A DNA stretch of 64,000 nt. It comes from Vulcanococcus sp. (lineage in GTDB: Bacteria; Cyanobacteriota; Cyanobacteriia; PCC-6307; Cyanobiaceae). This document shows positions 61,728 through 64,000 of this stretch, piece after piece. The notes under the pieces were generated by a model. The model worked only from the letters and a program-made list of their open reading frames with translations, was not told the DNA's origin and ran no database searches. The stretch lies in assembly GCA_019264575.1 (NCBI GenBank), contig JAHUZV010000019.1:124001-188000 (forward strand). Reading direction: 5' to 3'. The translations under genes and the position numbers were made by a program. The stretch's first letter is position 1. Every line of letters starts with the position of its first letter.

Positions 61728-63350
61728 TCAGCCGAGGGCGGGAAGCCGAAGGGCCACCACCGCAACCTGCGCGAGGTTGTCGGAGAGGGCGGTAGTGGAG
61801 GCCTCGTAGAGATCAATCGCCACCCGCGGCCAGAAGCCGATCACCAGGGTGGGCACCAGCAGGGTGAGGCCGATCACCAATTCGCGCGGCTTCATATCGC
61901 CGAGAACAGCCAGAGCCGGGATCCTGGGGCCGAAGAACACCCGCCGGCAAAGGCTCAGCAGATACACCGGCGTGAGCACCACGCCGATGGCGGCGAGCAC
62001 CACGGCGATCACCCGGAAGCCCACGGTGAAGCCTGCGTTGCTGGTTAGGCCGAGGAACACCGTGATTTCGCTCACGAAGCCGCTCATCCCGGGCAGGGCC
62101 AGTGAGGCCAGGGAGCTGGCCAGGAAGAAGGCGAAGGTGATCGGCAGCACCTTGGCCAGGCCGCCCATGTTGGGAATCGAGAGGGTCTTGGTGCGCTCGT
62201 AGAACACACCGGTGACGAAGAACATCGCCGCGGCGATCAGCCCGTGGCTGATCATCTGCAGCATCGCGCCGCTCATGCCGAGGCTGTCGATGGCGCCGAT
62301 GCCCAGCAGCACAAAGCCCATGTGGCTCACGGAGCTGCAGGCGATCCGCCGCTTCACGTTGTCTTGGGCGAAGGCGTTGAGGGCGCCGTACACGATGTTC
62401 ACGATGCCGAGCACCACCAGCGCCGGGGCGAGCACCACGTGGGCTTCCGGCAGCATCTGCACGTTGAAGCGCAGCAGGGCATAGCCGCCCATCTTCAGCA
62501 GCACCCCAGCCAGCAACATCGACACCGGTGCATTGGCCTCACCGTGGGCATCGGGCAACCAGGTGTGTAGGGGGAACATCGGCAGCTTCACGCCGAAGCC
62601 CACCAGGAAGCCCAGGTAGCAGAGCAGGCCGAAGGTGCCGCCGGGGGAGCGGGCGATCAGTTCGCTCAGGTTGAGCGTGAAGGGTCCGTTGAGGGCCAGG
62701 GCTAGGCCACTCACCAGGATCAGCAGCGAAGCGGTAGCCGTGTAGAGGATGAATTTGGTGGCGGCGTATTGGCGCTGATGGCCGCCCCAGATGGCGATCA
62801 GTAGGTACACCGGCACCAGCTCCAGTTCCCAGGCCAGGAAGAAGAGCAGGAAATCTTGGGAGAGGAAAACCATCGCCTGGGCAGAGGCCTGCACCAGGAG
62901 CAGCGCGAAATAGAGCCGCGTTTTCTTTTGGATGTTCCAGCTGGCGGCCACCGAGAGCAGCGTCACCAGACCGGAGAGCACCACCAGAGGTGCCGAGAGC
63001 CCATCGGTGGCCAGCGACCACTCGAGGCCGATAGCGGGCACCCAGGCGAAACGTTCCACCAGCTGCAGCCCGGCGATGGAGCCGTCGTAGTGCTGGCTGA
63101 ACACAAACAGCATCAGCCCCAGGTCCACCAGCAGGGTGACCAGGGCAATCGTGCGGGGCAGCTTGGGGTCGGTGCCGTCGCCCGGGAGCAGCATCAGCAG
63201 CGGCGCCACCGCCACAGGCAGCAGCGTGATCAGGCTGAGCCAGGGGAAGCTGGCCGGGCCAGCCAGCAGGCCTTCCGCCACGGCGGCATCGCCGAAAGCG
63301 GAGCTCGATAATGCTGTGGACGCAGCCAATAAGGGCATCAGGGCGTCCAT
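61728..63350 (-). CDS. ndhD: NAD(P)H-quinone oxidoreductase subunit 4 (NdhD)
   Basis: Antiporter-like subunit of the thylakoid NDH-1 complex, which serves respiration and cyclic electron flow around photosystem I. 540 residues with about fourteen hydrophobic helices. The conserved helix [20 protein letters not shown] carries the Glu-Leu-Glu motif, and [20 protein letters not shown], the family's broken-helix signature, has the catalytic Lys/His residues nearby ([17 protein letters not shown]). The ndhD-thrB order is shared by many picocyanobacteria, which suggests the D1-type paralogue, though D1/D2 cannot be told apart with certainty here. ATG 63350. Confidence 0.95.
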   Translation of the reverse strand: MDALMPLLAASTALSSSAFGDAAVAEGLLAGPASFPWLSLITLLPVAVAPLLMLLPGDGTDPKLPRTIALVTLLVDLGLMLFVFSQHYDGSIAGLQLVERFAWVPAIGLEWSLATDGLSAPLVVLSGLVTLLSVAASWNIQKKTRLYFALLLVQASAQAMVFLSQDFLLFFLAWELELVPVYLLIAIWGGHQRQYAATKFILYTATASLLILVSGLALALNGPFTLNLSELIARSPGGTFGLLCYLGFLVGFGVKLPMFPLHTWLPDAHGEANAPVSMLLAGVLLKMGGYALLRFNVQMLPEAHVVLAPALVVLGIVNIVYGALNAFAQDNVKRRIACSSVSHMGFVLLGIGAIDSLGMSGAMLQMISHGLIAAAMFFVTGVFYERTKTLSIPNMGGLAKVLPITFAFFLASSLASLALPGMSGFVSEITVFLGLTSNAGFTVGFRVIAVVLAAIGVVLTPVYLLSLCRRVFFGPRIPALAVLGDMKPRELVIGLTLLVPTLVIGFWPRVAIDLYEASTTALSDNLAQVAVVALRLPALG

Positions 63351-63445
63351 AAAGACCTCATCACGTTGATGGCTGCTCCCACCCCAGGATCAGGCCATGA
63401 GAGGGCGTGAATCTAGCAGCTGAGTATTTCTACTTAGGGGGTTAA

Positions 63446-63463
63446 AGGCCTGGTGCTTGGCCT
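63446..63463 (-). terminator. Weak hairpin downstream of thrB
   Basis: On the minus strand AGGCC pairs with GGCCT around an 8-nt loop, followed by TTTAACC. The 5-bp stem and broken T-run make it a weak terminator or attenuator between thrB and ndhD. The rest of the 126 bp gap holds a -10-like TAGATT and no gene. Confidence 0.35.
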
Positions 63464-63476
63464 CAAGTTTGCGCGA

Positions 63477-64000
63477 TTAATTGCTATCGCTGGCGGCCGC
63501 GCTGGTGGTGCGATCTGCAAGGGGCTTCCAGCGGCTGCCGCTTTGCTGCAGCTGCAGCACCTCGGCCCGTGAGGCCACCCCTTCGCTTTCCCAGGCCCGC
63601 ACCATGGCCCGGCGAATCGCGCCGGCGTGATCGCGCTTGGCCAGGGCCAGGATGCTGGGGCCGGCACCGCTGATCACGCAGCCCCAGGCGCCAGCCTCAA
63701 GCGCCGCCTCGCGCACCTGGCGGCCGCCTTGGATCAGGCCCCAGCGGTAGGGCTCGTGGATGCGGTCGTGCATGCCATCGGCGATCAGATCGCCGTTGCC
63801 GGTGCGCAGGCCTTGCAAGAGCAGGGTGAGCGAGCCCAGGTTGGTGACGGCATCGGCGATGGAAATCGCCTTGGGCATCACCCGGCGCGCCTCACTGGTG
63901 GAGAGCCGGATTGAGGGAATCGCCACCACCGCCAGCACCTCGGGCGACCACTCGCAGCGCACCACGCGCCAGCGGTGGGAGGCCGCCTTGGCGGTCATGC
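63477..64000 (-). CDS. thrB: Homoserine kinase, C-terminal part cut by window edge
   Basis: GHMP kinase that phosphorylates homoserine on the way to threonine. Only the C-terminal half is inside the window. It includes RVVRCEWSPEVLAVVAIPSI, TSEARRVMPKAISIADAVTN and LGSLTLLLQGL. The C-terminal GHMP motif GAWGCVISGAGPSILALAKR is the glycine loop that contacts substrate and phosphate. The reading frame continues past base 64000, so the N-terminal ATP-binding motif is not visible. Downstream lies ndhD. Confidence 0.93.
   Translation of the reverse strand, partial: MTAKAASHRWRVVRCEWSPEVLAVVAIPSIRLSTSEARRVMPKAISIADAVTNLGSLTLLLQGLRTGNGDLIADGMHDRIHEPYRWGLIQGGRQVREAALEAGAWGCVISGAGPSILALAKRDHAGAIRRAMVRAWESEGVASRAEVLQLQQSGSRWKPLADRTTSAAASDSN

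Overview
The window is a gene-dense, high-GC stretch of a cyanobacterial chromosome, most like a freshwater or brackish picocyanobacterium (Cyanobium, or Synechococcus of the alpha-cyanobacterial lineage). The evidence is a set of photosynthetic genes (psb27, a petJ-type cytochrome c6, ndhD next to thrB), families largely confined to cyanobacteria and plastids (Ycf51/DUF2518, DUF2854, DUF1824, DUF3153), and very tight packing with many 1-4 bp start/stop overlaps. I found no rRNA, tRNA, insertion sequence, prophage or CRISPR array. The window reads as core chromosome with a few lineage-specific patches. Both ends cut genes: lepB on the left and thrB on the right.

Layout. 1-4.8 kb: partial lepB, an unknown membrane protein, a ferredoxin/ArsC-like pair, a methyltransferase, a first inorganic pyrophosphatase with an altered active-site motif, and a possible HTH-like protein. 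5-14.2 kb: proS, psb27, purA, a PfkB kinase, cutA, cobK, ssb, a start-codon-sharing divergent pair (DUF2854 and a small protein), argB and a DUF3153 protein. 14.2-18.4 kb: priA and the principal sigma factor rpoD, which carries a long Lys/Ala-rich tail, separated by a 476 bp non-coding gap. 18.5-25.5 kb: a lipid-linked glycosylation cassette (GT2-GtrA, GT39, PAP2), DUF1824, hemC and a CLC chloride transporter. 25.5-30.9 kb: a second, canonical pyrophosphatase, an M32 carboxypeptidase, OsmC, DUF2721, a DCC protein, YjbQ, a cupin, a pterin dehydratase and a GAP-family membrane protein.

30.9-37.1 kb: clpB, then an island of small secreted proteins including two tandem Gly/Asn/Trp-rich paralogues that share a C-terminal domain, ending at cytochrome c6. 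37.2-47 kb: hemE with an overlapping SDR gene, a lipoprotein solute-binding protein beside an MscS channel, glgB, a DUF3887-like protein, a CocE/NonD hydrolase and small secreted or cytosolic proteins. 47-55.7 kb: Ycf51, a 1489-residue TamB-like protein, a ROK kinase, proA, folB and a lipase-like hydrolase. 55.7-64 kb: a three-gene membrane cassette (DUF6629, an unknown membrane protein, a membrane-anchored alpha/beta hydrolase), an unknown 469-residue protein, an M3 oligopeptidase, ndhD and thrB.

The best candidates for something undescribed are the tandem glycine-rich paralogues, the solute-binding-protein/MscS pair, the DUF6629/hydrolase cassette and the histone-H1-like tail of RpoD. All functional statements come from reading the sequence and from family knowledge. 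No database search was run.
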